From: Anoplopoma fimbria | Lineage: Eukaryota; Chordata; Actinopteri; Perciformes; Anoplopomatidae | Length of the DNA: 64,000 nucleotides | Direction: 5' to 3' | Assembly: GCF_027596085.1 (NCBI RefSeq) | Contig: NC_072458.1 | Coordinates: forward strand, 18,015,884-18,079,883 | Shown: positions 48,241 to 61,069 of the stretch, piece by piece | How positions within the stretch are numbered: position 1 is the first letter of the stretch | Layout of the letters: every line of letters begins with the position of its first letter | Notes under the pieces: generated by a model | What the model saw: the letters and a program-made list of their open reading frames with translations, nothing else | What the model was told of the DNA's origin: nothing | The model's database searches: none | Made by a program: the position numbers and the translations under genes

Positions 48241-48832
48241 TTGCATCTTTGTGCCTTGACACCAGCTATCAGTCTTGCCACCTTATTAAGTTTTAATGTT
48301 TTCATGAGAGAAAGTTACCGTTTTTCGTTTCACAATAAATTGTGTAATAAATTGCGATCTCAGGTCGTGTCTCGGAACGGTCCACACATATAGGTCGAGT
48401 GCCGATTACGAGCGCGGATTAGCCTCTGATCTGGAGCTTTTGTTGGGGGGCCCAAATTTCTGTTGGCGAGTGGAAAAGTAGTAGTGTGAACTTTGCAATA
48501 GAGTTAAATGATGGCAAAAACTAAGGAAATGAGACCAAAGTTGTGATGAACCAAAATTAGATGCGATTTTTGTGGCAACAAAAGTAGAAAAAGAGTCACT
48601 ACATCAGTGAACTGATCACGTTAACAACAGTTAAACAGCCATTTATATCTAAACTTTGGCTAACATTAGCCAACCTCATTCCCTAACCAAGTAAATGTTT
48701 GGCAGAAAAAGCCAAAAGTTGTATTTTATTGCTTATGAACTTTTTATTGGTAAAAGGAACATTGTGTTATTTCTTCACTCAAACGGTACATTGCATCACT
48801 TTGATTTGGCACCAGTCATGGCACATGATTGA

Positions 48833-48871
48833 CTTGATCTGATAAAGTCGTGGTGCCTTTATCAGATCAAG
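48833..48871. repeat. Perfect 15-bp inverted repeat, 9-nt loop
   Basis: 48833-48847 (CTTGATCTGATAAAG) is the exact reverse complement of 48857-48871. Hairpin or palindrome of unknown meaning. Confidence 0.88.
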
Positions 48872-49418
48872 ACACGAGGAGATTATCGTGTCTTTCTAAA
48901 TGTTATCAGTCAAAACTAATTCTAATTTGCGAGCAAAGTTTTTGAAGTTTTAAAGCTCACGTTTACTTCCATCAGCTGTGTGTTTTACCGAGCTCATCCT
49001 TTTACCTGATACTCATAAAGACCGGTATTGGCCTTGTATATGTGTGAGCTCCTGGTGTCAGCAGGCTCAGTCCCAGTAGACGGGCCAATCAGAGGGGCCG
49101 TTCTCTCTCGTCTTTCCTCCCTCATTCAGCCTGCAGCCTCCAGCAGGGAGTGTGTGCTTTCCTGTGTGACCCCGGCGGCAGGTTCAGCCAGAGGCTAAGG
49201 GTTCAGCAGCCGCAGATTTTTTTTTTCTCTGGCTGCTCTTAAGCCAGACTCGCCGTGTGCGCTTGTCTGTCAGCGGCCTTTATTCCTCTAATGGAGCTTT
49301 CTGTGTATGTTAACATGCGGGGAAGTCGACTCAAGGTTTAATCACGCAGAAAATAGAAAAAGGCTCCCCTGCACCTGATAGGGCCTTTACGCCAACACAC
49401 AGGTACCCATTGACCACC

Positions 49419-49419
<1 letters not shown>

Positions 49420-49459
<40 letters not shown>
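49420..49459. repeat. (CA)n microsatellite, 40 bp
   Basis: Uninterrupted CA dinucleotide tract. Confidence 0.95.
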
Positions 49460-49462
<3 letters not shown>

Positions 49463-50305
49463 CACACTCTGAGGGGCGTAATGAATCTACGCTTATGCGT
49501 CCCATCTGTCTGCAGGTGGTCACACTGCCTCCCAGACGCAGCCGTGAGTTTCAAATAGCTGAATCGTTGGCGCTGCCTCTCCTCAATGTGGGACTACTCA
49601 GCCGTCACAAATGCTCCGGAGCCATATCAGTAACAAAAGTATTTTTCCCTCTAGATGTATGTTAAAGTGCGCCGCGCCTCCTGGGAGAATGCTAACACAC
49701 ATTGTGTTTGCGCTCCAGTAGTCATACATCCTCATCTTCATCTTAGATGAAACACCTTGTTACATGTTTGATGCAGAACAGAGATATTACTGTGCTGTTT
49801 CTCTGTAGAGAGGAGGCAAAGGGAAGAATTCATCTCGTGGATAAAGTACTATAAAAAAGTAAAGTAAGGATAGCGTTAAAATGGTGAAGGAGAGCACATG
49901 CATAAATATATAATATGTTTGTATGTATACATGTTACATTTATTTATTCCAGTAGTATTTTCAGTGCTTAACATTAAATATAGGGCTCAAAAATGATTCA
50001 ATAAGTCAATAGACATCAAAATAATCAAAAATGTTGACAATTAATCAGAAATTTGTCAAGGAAAATGCTCAACATTTTCTGTTTGACAATTGACTGCTCA
50101 TCTGCATTGTTGTAAATTGACTATCTTTGGAGTTTTGGTCCAGTAACAGGTATACATACACCAGCATCTAAAGACTGGAACACTGCTCTTTCCTTAAACA
50201 GTGTCCCATAAATAGCCTTACTAGTCATTATTAGACGCACAGAGCAACGGACAAAGTGTTAAGTGAGAAAAAGCCCACAAAGACCCGGAGAGAGGGGTGG
50301 TAGAT

Positions 50306-50345
50306 TGGTCAAACAAACACAGGACTTTCACTTTCCAACCAAATC
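50306..50345 (+). repeat. Dispersed repeat, GGTCAAACAAACACAGGACTTTC family, copy 3
   Basis: Short copy with an intact core and little flanking homology. Confidence 0.55.
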
Positions 50346-52406
50346 GTTGTGATGCATTGTGATCCTACGTCAGAGAGTCACATGACGTTACATTCGCAGT
50401 TTAAGTTAAAATAGGTTCGTATTTGGATGGAGATTGTTTCCAGAAAAATGGAACCTATATGACATAATACTTCAAACTAGTGCTGGGTATCGAACTTCAG
50501 TGCTTCTTTGGTTCTTCTTTGGTTAGCTAGCCAGCTAGCTGTACTGTTATTGTTGAAACTAAGATGCCAAACTGTTCCGAGTTATTCTTTTCCTGACATT
50601 TTGGCAGGTCCTAAACAGCTTCAGGTGCTTTACCACATTACCACCCGGAGTAGGACCGACCCTGATGTACATTCAGTCTGGGAGAACCAAGACACATTGC
50701 AATCAGATTTGCGATCTGGCCAACAGAGATCAATTATATAAGTATATAAGTAAGTCTATGAAACTGCATGTGGACTTTATGTGGATATGATACTGGACAC
50801 ATGAAATGATAAAAAACGGGCCTTTGGTTATATTCCTTAAAGGTTTTGAAAAGGTTTTGGTATCAGTACTGAAGCCCCAGCCCAACTTGTTCACTGTATT
50901 AGTTAAATGCTTGCATAGACACAAAATGCAAAAAGCGTCTAGTCCCCCTCCTCTCCCCTATCAGATGGCTTTGGGTGTCAGACCACTGGCTTGCCTCCAG
51001 TACGGTGTCTCACCATACATCTGCTTTATGTGCAAGCTGCCTCTGACTGCTCTCTGCCAACAACAGAGGGAAACCATTTGGAGCAATGAGCTGACCCGAC
51101 TTCAATGGAATCAGATGTCTGTCTGTCGGTCCTCGTCGATGAAAACCAGGTCGCACCGGAGTCGTTTAAAAGAATGGAGAGATAACGTGGCTGACTGAAG
51201 TTGTTTACTCTCGGATGAATACCACTTGAAATTCAGACCAGCAAACTTTTCCAAATCCCAACGCAGCACCATTATGTCAGCTTTATGCAAGTCTACTCAA
51301 AGATTCTGCAGAACTTTTAAGCAGTTGCTGCTGTCACAGTTTTCGTAACGAGGTGCGGAAACTTCTCCTTGCTGCCCAAACTGCTCCTCCAAACCCAGAT
51401 AAGAGCGAGAATCGATAGATTTATGAGTCATCTCGTTCTAATTAACCTCGGTGATCATCTCACATTCTCATCCCTTATTACAGAGGTAACATTCATCCTC
51501 CACGTACGGTGGTGATTTGCCGCAGACTTGTTAAGTCTTCCCTGGAGCCACTGGAAGTTTCCAAATGCGAAGCTGCGAATTCAAACATGCGCAAAAAGTC
51601 ACACAGGGTGAATGTAGCCGAAGATTAGATTAAACCGCCAGGGAATTCCATGCAAGGACGAGGGTCCAGTAATTATAAGAGCGTGTCCCTTACCATCGGT
51701 AATTGAGTTTAGTCTGATGAAGTACGGAAGAAAGTAATCTAATCAGTAGAGATGCTGGAGAGAATGTTCTCCATTTTCTATGCAGATAGGCTGCGTGGAT
51801 GTGGACACACAACAGTACAGTCTGTGTCAGAGGTTTAAAGTCTGGTACATTTTCACTTGGAGGTGCTAAGTGTGTTATGATTGCTCTATCTTCAAGTACT
51901 CTCAAATTAGTTTTTTGGTCTCTCCTAATTAAGAGCACATCTACTTTAAATAATACTGTTTAATGTTTCCTACATGATTTCTGGTGAGGCTGGTTATAAC
52001 CCCAAAAAGGGGCTTTCGTAACTTCTTTCATGTGTTTGTTGCACAGGAACAGCACCCACTTCCTGTCCCATGCTGTAATATGGTCCAACAGATTTACAGA
52101 CAAATTTGACCTAGTAGTAAAAAATGAAAAATGTATGTGGGTATGCAATAACTTCATGGTTGTTTGTGGAGATACTGTAAATTGTAAAATCTTCAGGTGG
52201 TGGTGGAAACACACAAAAAAGGCATAGCAACGTGCAGCCTGATCTCACAGAAATACATGAAATGCGCAAACAATGCCAATGGAAAGTCAATTAGGATACT
52301 TTGTTGTGGTGGAATAAAAAATGAAACACATCCAGGTGAATATGCAAAGCTAAGTGAAAGTTACGTTTGAACAGACTAGTTATGGTAGGCGGTGGTGGAG
52401 ATAGAT

Positions 52407-52530
52407 GGGTCAAACAAACGCAGGACTTTCAACCAGGAGACCGAGGTGTGTGTCCCGCAGTGTTGTTGAGTTAATGAGAAGTTACAACCATTTGTGACGT
52501 GTTTTTCCTAAACCTAACTAAGTTTTGTAT
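52407..52530 (+). repeat. Dispersed repeat, GGTCAAACAAACACAGGACTTTC family, copy 4
   Basis: Core plus CAACCAGGAGACCGAGGTGTGTGTCCCGC and the downstream TTTTTCCTAAACCTAACTAAG segment, one of the longest copies here. Confidence 0.6.
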
Positions 52531-52699
52531 ATTTATTTTTTTCATAAACCTTAGTTTAAATGTGCTAACCATGTAATGTGCATTTAAGAGGTTGAAAAAA
52601 TGTTTTGTGAGGACGGAAATGCATTAAACACATTTGTTAGATCTCAATGATACACGCAATGTTGTTTTGTTCATTTGCAAAAAAACAGTAGCGTCTCTG

Positions 52700-52910
52700 T
52701 GAGTCTTTAGGCCTACAGTAGTGCTTAGTGCTAAATGCTAACATGTGCTCTATGGCAATGCCTACTTGCTGATGTTTAGCTTGTTAGCATGCAAGATGTT
52801 TGAATTTCATTAGTTTTCCAGATATAACTCAAACGAAAGTGTTGAACAAAGTCAGAATTGAATCTGATTATGCAGATTTAACAACCATTACCATCCCTGG
52901 AGCTACTAGC
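52700..52910 (+). repeat. Teleost GCTAACATGCT-type repeat copy
   Basis: GCTTAGTGCTAAATGCTAACATG ... TTGCTGATGTTTAGCTTGTTAGCATGCAAG ... TTCATTAGTTTTCCAG matches the family at 28590-28890 and 7205-7490. It ends about 170 bp before the shared rarb exon. Confidence 0.55.
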
Positions 52911-53017
52911 ATGGCTAAAAAACTTTAGATTTTTAACCTAAAAGAGGGTTTTCTGAATTTAGAGAGTTAACTAACACGATCTGCGAGTACTTTTTCTAGT
53001 TCCAGCTGTCTAAATGA

Positions 53018-53251
<234 letters not shown>

Positions 53252-54149
53252 TGACATGCTGTGTTGTCCTCACTGTGACACTGCAGGCATTCAAACTCCG
53301 GGCAGTTATTAATAAACACTGAAGTGTCCGAGTGAGACTAAGAGCTCTGTTTTCAAGGTTTCTTTATGAACTCAAAACAGCTACTGAACTCCCATTTCAA
53401 CAGATCCACGATGATGACAGTGTAGTTCAATCAAAAGCGCCAGGAAAAGCTAGTTTGATTGGGGGTTGTTTAGTCAAATGTTCTCAAAGAAAATGCTGAG
53501 TATGCATCCTGAGCACCATCAGCCTTAATTACTTATTACATAAGTATTTTCTATCAAATTTGTATGTATTATTTATATTAAAATTGTTACACAATAAGCT
53601 TTACATTTATTAGAGTTACCATATCATAGTGAGACAGATGTTTGGACACAGATAACAGTCAGTTCCTCACATACCTCTTGGAGGAGTTAGTCATCCACAC
53701 ATTGTTTGTGCTGGTTTTATTTTTTTAAATGCCTTAAGCACCACAACCTTAATTCCATTTGCCGCATTGTTTTAGCTGCACTCACCTTTACAAATACAGC
53801 TAAACCAAAACTAAATGCGAAATAAAAACCAAAAACCAAAAAGTTTTTTTTTTGTAATTTGATATTGATTGTACCTCCTCTGTCTCAGTCTGCCATTTTC
53901 AAATGTTCTACTTTTAGAAATTCCTTCCAACATCTGCTCTGCCAGCACTTGTCTGTCTGTCTGCCACTTACAGCAGCTGTTGCTAGGTAACCGCTCACGC
54001 CCGCATGAACGTAGACACACATATATATAAACAATGTTCAGGAGCCTAGTCGGTGAATAGGCTGCTGTACCTTTAGAAACATTATTAAATAATTCTGCAA
54101 GTTTATGTAAAACTGCTGACAAAAGTAAAGCGTTACATTACTTAGTGTG

Positions 54150-54740
54150 AACACTAATACATGACTTTGATATCTCCTGGAGAAATGCACGTGTCTTCCT
54201 TGCAGACAGCCTGTGTGATTCCTTCCCAGGCGATGCTGTTGTCTCCCATGCAGCCAGACTGCGCTGCGATGTCCTCTCTCCTCCCAGCCTCTGTAATTGA
54301 AGCAGTGGTATGCCAGGAATCCTTTGGAGTTTTTTGGCCCAGAGGGAGGTGGTGATCAGCTCACTCACTAGGCCCTGGGTCAAACTAAGTTCTCCGCGGG
54401 CTCCCATGCGCCAATATAAGCATCATCGTAAAAAGGGCCTGTCATGACCTCTGACCTCGCTGCTCTGGCTGTCTGTTTAAAAGGTGCAATGTGTACAATC
54501 TGGTCCTAATTTCAGTTTGAAAGGTTAAAGAAATGAACCAACATGAACAGAATGTGAGGAGGTTACAGTGTTATGTCAAGGAAGTCTATGCGTTGTGTTG
54601 TAGAGATTTCTAATGAAAGGAGCATGCTAACCAGCTAGCCCGGATATATCCTGTCTTGTAATACCACTTGTACCTTGAGGCGCGATAGTGAGCATCTGTA
54701 GCGTCCAGTTTGGCCTCAGTTCAAAGGTCGAAGAAGTAGA
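54150..54740. promoter_or_regulatory. Candidate enhancer with clustered nuclear-receptor half-sites
   Basis: Repeat-poor block starting 0.9 kb after the zinc-finger exon. It has a DR5-like GGGTCA AACTA AGTTCT (54377-54393, last base off consensus), a perfect DR1 on the minus strand (54445-54457, AGGTCA G AGGTCA) and a near-perfect DR1 AGTTCA A AGGTCG (54718-54730). Binding is inferred from motifs. Confidence 0.4.
54445..54457 (-). promoter_or_regulatory. Consensus DR1 element
   Basis: AGGTCA G AGGTCA on the minus strand, an ideal RXR-heterodimer/PPAR/HNF4-type site. Confidence 0.45.
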
Positions 54741-55359
54741 GCTGCCCAGAAGGCTTGTCAATCACGTTGAAGGCACAGGGGCTGTGTACGCTGTCATAGT
54801 TTGGATTTAATCAAAAGTGGCGAAAACGAGAAAACACCCTTTGTCTTTGTTTATTCCACCCCCACCTCCACCACGTCACCTGGAGGATGGCAGGCGGACC
54901 TTCAGTTGGCGGTTAGCTTATGTTACTAACGTTTGCATTCAGCTAGCTGTATTCGAGTTGCTAAGGTGCTCCTGGTGGCAGGGAGGACTTTCTGCCATGT
55001 TGGATTTATTCCAATAAACAAACTATGTACAGCGCACACGGACAGTACAGCCCTCGGTTGGTGGCCCAGTTAACACAAAAATGGCCAACGTAAACTATAG
55101 GCCGACATAGCAGTGTTGTTTTGAGTGGCTCTCAGACTTTCAACAGTTTGGTCGAGTTTAGCATATAGTTACTATTCATTTTTGGTTTTAAATAACTGAT
55201 AACTGTAAATTTAAATTGTATGGACCAAGCAGAAGAGACTAAATGCTGCCCCCTATTTGTTTGGAGCAGGTAAACAGATCTAAAAAATTGCAACTATAAG
55301 GAAAGCGTACTATTAAATAAAAAAGTGCATGTACAACAGCTTAGTTCGGGCAGAAAAAA

Positions 55360-55760
55360 ACTGGGACTGTGCAGATTGTGCCTTCCCTGATGGCGGACGC
55401 AGGTGGTGAATAAAGTGAAATCTCCATCAGACTGCTCCTGAGAATGCAGCCAATTCCTTCCATCCGCTCACTCCAGAGCACTGATGTAAAAATAGTTCAA
55501 TTCATGGCAGAATGGCCTTGATTATTGTGACATCCTGACTCAAGAGGATTAAGCAGCGGATTATAGTTGGGTTTTTTTTTTTTCACTGTGATGTATTTCT
55601 GTCTCCATGGCGAAGGCATTGTTGTCTGCGGTGCGAGGGGCAAGCCCCTTCTATTCGGTGGATGCAACCAAGCATGCTGTACAGCTGTAGGCTTTTAGCC
55701 AGCAAGAAGAGCCTTTTACTGCCCAGTGAATGTGCCAATTAGGGCCACAAATAGACTTAA
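55360..55760. promoter_or_regulatory. Candidate conserved noncoding element
   Basis: Repeat-free block with CAATTCATGGCAGAATGGCC, TTGATTATTGTGACATCC and GAGGATTAAGCAGCGGATTATAG words and no ORF. Texture only. Confidence 0.22.
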
Positions 55761-57069
55761 AGACACAAAGTGTGTGTGCGCTTTGCAGGCTGTGTGGATA
55801 TATGTGAAGCACTTGTTCAAAAAAAACAAAAAAAACATGCACATTCACATGCATGCATATGTAGCAATTATAAAAATAGTTTCACACTGTACAGAAGGCC
55901 AGTCCCAGCCCTGTAGATCTTATCATTGAAGCCTTATTATTAAGGTTACGAGAAAATGCTAGCAATAGCTGAGTTATTATATATTATTTATTGTATTTTA
56001 TAGACCATATCATTATTAAATAATAATTCCTTATTATATAGAATGTAAAATAATAGCAATTTGCAACTTTATAAAACAGAGAAAAGCAGCAAAACTTCAC
56101 ATTTGAGAAGCTGGAACCAGATGTTTGGTGTTTTCTGTCAATCCACTTACTATTCTAGCAGGAGACCCATTGTACAAAGAACAAGAGTAAAAACAAAACA
56201 TTACTGTAACACAATAAGTACAGTAGTAGAGGTACTTTTAGCAGTGTTTGATTCTTTTATAATGGCTGAGTTAGTGTGTGTGGCCTTAACAGAGCTGATT
56301 TGAATTGTTAAAACAGGGTCCAGACATATGGGCGTCCAGAAGCACATGCATATGCAACAGATGACAGTTTCATCCGTGTTGACCCAAAGTCAAGAAATCC
56401 TCCAAAGTCATGGCAGACATTCAGTCACCCCTACACTTCCTGTTATTACCGTCCTTCAAAAAAACTCCACACAATGTCCCAGGTATCGTGGGAGCATTTC
56501 AAAGACACCAGAGGGAATCTGATTACATTTTCTGCAAGTTTATTTAAGCACCATTTTCCGTTCTACCTCTCCTGTTCATTCGGCTGACGGACACAAGATG
56601 AAAAAGTGAAATGTCTGGTTATATTTGGCTTTCCAAGCACGAGGAACTGCTGGCTATCAGATATGTGTCTACCTGTAAAGACTCATATTTTGGCATCATT
56701 TCCTGCAGCTAATGTTTCACTCCTAATCAAGTCCATCCGAATTGCTCACGGTAGAGGAAACTTGAAGGGCTGTTGCAGACAAATGAGGAAATATCTCTCT
56801 AATTCTCTCTTTCCTGAGCAGTTTTCATAGGGACTGTTACTTGGCCAGAAAGTTGTTCTGATGAAAACACAGTAAGGTCTGTTGGAATTTTTTAAAGCCC
56901 CTTTCAGACACACACTTCGTTCCTTAAATGTGTTTGCAATTCGACATATTGGTCTCCCTCAATAACACTGGCTTCCCATTTACTTCCTTGAAGCAATAGT
57001 AACCGGTCCATTTTACTTGGAAACACTTGCAATTTATTGAAAGATGAATGCAAATTAATGAAATCTCAC

Positions 57070-57165
57070 TTTGCAAAGTCATCCAGAGGGCCGGATAGGA
57101 CCCTTTGGCGGGCCAGTACTGGCCCTCAGGCCGTATGTTTGAAACCCCTGGAATAAAGCCATAAC
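57070..57165. repeat. Dispersed repeat fragment (GCGGGCCAGTACTGGCCC type)
   Basis: GGGCCGGATAGGACCCTTTGGCGGGCCAGTACTGGCCCTCAGGCCGTATGTTTGAAACCCCTGG resembles a widespread vertebrate/fish interspersed repeat edge, probably of DNA-transposon origin. Confidence 0.45.
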
Positions 57166-58948
57166 AAACAATGGACACCTGTATGCCCTAATGACAAAAA
57201 AAACAACTAATGTCTGAATACAATGGAGGAATGAAGACCGAAATCTCAGAGACAGATATCTAAAAAGCCGGACAAATACTGTTAAAACAGAGCTTTCTGT
57301 ATGACTAGACACCACTAGAGGAAAGGTTAGAGGATAGAATATGTGCAGAAGACTTAAAAAAAAAATGACATCTTAACATTGCTTTGCATAAGCCCTGAAA
57401 CGTCCGGAGAGAAAAGGAGGCTTGAATGTGAACGCGTGTCGTCAGCGCTGACAGGCCTTTAGGAAGGAGGACAAAACTTTGAGCCGTGAACACTCCTCCC
57501 CCTCTCTCTCTCACTTGTTGGGTCCCGAGGCGTTGACACAGCGGGATTAGTTTGATGGAACTGGTTTGACAAGCGGGAGACCATAACCTCTTTGAATAAA
57601 ACACAATTCAGAATGCTCACATTGGAAGAAAGAAACACTCCTCGATCTGAACTCTCTGCTCTCTGTTTTTCCACCTAAAACCCAAAAGGCAGGGTTAGGT
57701 TTTAGTATAAACTCACTCAGATTCACCTAGAAATCTGATTTCCTAACAAACCATGTTTTATTCAATAGAATCTTTTCATTGTTCCCGGGAAACCCTTATC
57801 TGTTTAAGGAAACAGTCTTTTTGCTAATATAGGCTAATAGCTCTGTACCTAATGCAAAGAAATAAGAGCAACGATAACAGTGATTGTGAAGCATGAATGA
57901 AAGCATGGTTGTGGTAAACACTACGTATATGTGATACTAGGTCAGGTAAATATTATTTTTATAATTTACTTTATTCCCCGGTATGCTGTGGGCATATCTT
58001 TTGCCTTAACTGCCCATTAGCAGCAGCACTAAGCCTGTTTGACTAAATGTCGAGTCAGAGGAGAAATGTTTTAGAATGGTGTGCATTGTTAGGACAGTCT
58101 TCATTTTGCCGACTTTTACGACTTTTGTTTTTCAAACACGGTTGTGCAGAGAGTTTTTAGAGAGCGCAGTAACCTGTTGGAAATACTGCAGTATACATAT
58201 TGCTAACAGTTACGTTAGTTTTCTAAGTAAATAATCAATAAGGTTATGAATATTGTGAATGCTAGTAGCTGAAATTTTTGAAATCGATCGGGTAGTTTGT
58301 TTGTGTTATTGTGTGATTTCCCGGTGTTGAGATTTGCAAGTTTGGGCTGAGTTTGTGTTGCAAAACTCAACGTGACTTTTTAGACTCACAAAAAGTTCGA
58401 ACTCACGTTTGTTATTCTTTCGCTGAGTATGGAATGAATAATTGTGTGATGTGTAATGTGTTGTTAAAGTAGTTCTTCTCTGTCTTGGAAGTGCACAGCG
58501 TGGATTGTCAGACAGTTATTTGAGACTTCCTGCTGACTAACAGACAAAAACACGACTAAAAATATACTCTCTTTGGTGTAACGATGCATTATGCAGGAGG
58601 TATATAAATCTGGTAACAAGAATGCATATGCATATTTCTGCTACTGTGGATACACAGATTTTGGGACGTGCACTCACATATTTACTATTCAATTGTCATT
58701 TACAATAAAAGAAAAGCATAAATATACACCAGCAGCACCCTCCTCCTCCCATATGCTTTTCATATCTTTATTTACTCCCCGCTGTCTGCTGCTGTTGCAG
58801 GACGCCGATGATGAAGAGCCCAGTGGAGTTGACAGTTCACTGCAGAGATAGAGAGCGGAAAAAAAAAAAGGACATGGATCTGCTGGGCCCTTTTCTCTGC
58901 CCGCGTTCTGCCTGTCACCATAATCTATACAGCTCCCCCCGGTGCTAA

Positions 58949-58960
58949 CACACACACACA

Positions 58961-59019
<59 letters not shown>
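58949..59019. repeat. (CA)n microsatellite, 71 bp
   Basis: CA dinucleotide tract with one CTC interruption near its start. Confidence 0.95.
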
Positions 59020-59022
<3 letters not shown>

Positions 59023-59844
59023 ATAATGTGATTTGTCAAAAGTGTACAACATAAAAAGAGCGTTAATAGAGAGAGAAAATCAAACAGAGAGGGTCAGCGC
59101 CGCGGAGGTGTGACGGGAAATAAATATGACTGCTACGCCGCGACATCCCTCTCCTCCCCCTGCGGTGCAAACTGCTGCTCAACTGGTGATACCGCCGCAC
59201 GTCTTCTTCACTTATCAGTAGATCGCCGGTTAAAAGGAGAGACTTGATTTCTGGGTGTTTTGTCTGGTGTGTGCATAATGTTTGGAAAGAGCTCGAGTTG
59301 TTGAGGACATGTTAAGTGAAGAAACATTAAGTGTTCTTTCACATGTTGCTGAGGTGGGGGATTCTACGTTTGAGAAATTAATTATTTCTACTGTTTGTCA
59401 GAGCAATTAGCACGCGCCTGCTAAAACAGGTTTCATAGCAGTGACTGATGGTCCTTTAGTGCTTTGTTTTTGCTGTTATTAAAGGTCCTGTACGGAGCTT
59501 TTGGTGTAAACAACATTTTCATCATTTATAGGAAACTACAGCATAAATCAGTGATTTTTTTTTATTACCATAGTTTGAATGTTATTATTTAGCTCAAACC
59601 CAAATGCCATTCTGAAACCAGCCTTACCAGAGCACCACTGATATTTTCCTCATCCAGTTACCCGTAAATCAAAACCAGTCCAGGTTCAAAAGTCCACCAA
59701 TAACTCAGCCAGTTTTATCAGTAAAAGGATTACAGCTTTCAAATCCAAGTAAATACACAAAAGCTCATTTTGAGCAGGAAAAGCAGTTCCTTGTTGGAAA
59801 AACAGAAAAGAATCATGTGGACTTATTCTTTAAGTAAGTCAGGA

Positions 59845-59965
59845 TGTTGTTAGCCTAGCTTAGCACAAAGACTAGGAGCAGGGGGAAACAGCTAGCCTGG
59901 TTCTATCCAAAAGAGTTGCCTAACAACACGTCTAAAGCTCGCTGAAAATCACATTGTATGTCCTT
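59845..59965 (+). repeat. Teleost TTAGCxTAGCATAAAGACTGGAA repeat copy
   Basis: GTTAGCCTAGCTTAGCACAAAGACTAGGAGCAGGGGGAAACAGCTAGCCTGG...CTCTAAAGCTCGCT-like order, matching the inverted fragment at 24535-24600. Confidence 0.6.
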
Positions 59966-60014
59966 TTAAGTTACTCTCCCCTCCGTGTGTGTTGTGACCT
60001 GAGTTTAGATGGCC

Positions 60015-60100
60015 TGGTCAAACAAACACAGGACTTTCACCCATTAGACCTCTGTTCGTGTCCAGTTTAAAACAAAGTCAAGGTTGAGTTATTTTATATT
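60015..60100 (+). repeat. Dispersed repeat, GGTCAAACAAACACAGGACTTTC family, copy 5
   Basis: Core followed by CACCCATTAGACCTCTGTTCGTGTCC and AACAAAGTCAAGGTTGAGTTATTT, as in copy 1. Confidence 0.6.
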
Positions 60101-60862
60101 TTAATAAACCTATTTTGTTAGTGCTTTTTTTGTTAGTTTTTTAAAAACACAATGTTTTTGTTTACGGCCGTAATCTAGGTGAGAAAACGTATCAACAAAA
60201 TTGAGAATGCGCTTTAGTTTTATGGGAACGTTATTGTTAATGTGCAGGGTTGGACTGACACATCAAACCCCGTGTACAAACATGAGCTCGTCCCTCTCCT
60301 CTTACTCTGTTTGCATCATGGCAACTTCATGACATCCCTTCTCCATACCGATTTTATCACTTGTTTACACTTGATATATCTGTTTACCCTCAACCAAATC
60401 CGAAACTAACACCCTGAAGTAGCCCTGACAAAATGTCCTTGTGGAGACGTGCTACTGTTACTGTGGTGGGACAGGTCAGCAACAGGTCTGGCTCTGTGTG
60501 GTGTGTGTGTGTGTGTGTTAATGTGTAAGTGAGCAGCACTTGAGGCCTCCCATCGGAGGGTGAGAGAGCTTAAAGATGGCTCCCGATCTCTCCCGGGGGC
60601 CCCTCGCCAGGGTTCCCGGGGCCTGAAAGACGAGCGCTGAATGGCGAGCGGCGAACCTGAAGAATAGGGCCACAGTGGGGCGTCTGTGGAGGACCGGGTG
60701 ATCTGAAACCTCCTCATTCTCTCCTCCGTTGTCTTTCTTTTTTTTTTTCGCTCGGGTCTCCGGTTCTCTGTCTCTGCAGCTATTCAGAGCCGGTTGGGTG
60801 AGTCACACAGCTCCTCTGTTCAGGCCTCTCACTAGCTATCTCTCCTCTTTTTCTTCCTCCTG

Positions 60863-60887
60863 TTTTTTTTTTTTTTTTTTTTTTTTT
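60863..60887. repeat. Poly(T), 25 bp
   Basis: Homopolymer in a pyrimidine-rich stretch. Confidence 0.9.
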
Positions 60888-61053
60888 GTTGTACTTTCCC
60901 CCTGATTCGCCTTTCAATCTCTACCGTATCTCCTGGTCCATCTGTGCACTTCAGGTGCTCGGATGGACAGATAAGCACTGATTGTGTTTCGGGAGTGGGA
61001 GGGGGGAAGGTGGGGGTTTGGTGTGGACAGGAGGAGGAAAGGAACAGAAGAGT

Positions 61054-61069
61054 GGGGGGGGGGGGGGGG
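61054..61069. repeat. Poly(G), 16 bp
   Basis: Homopolymer; length may be an assembly or sequencing uncertainty. Confidence 0.9.
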
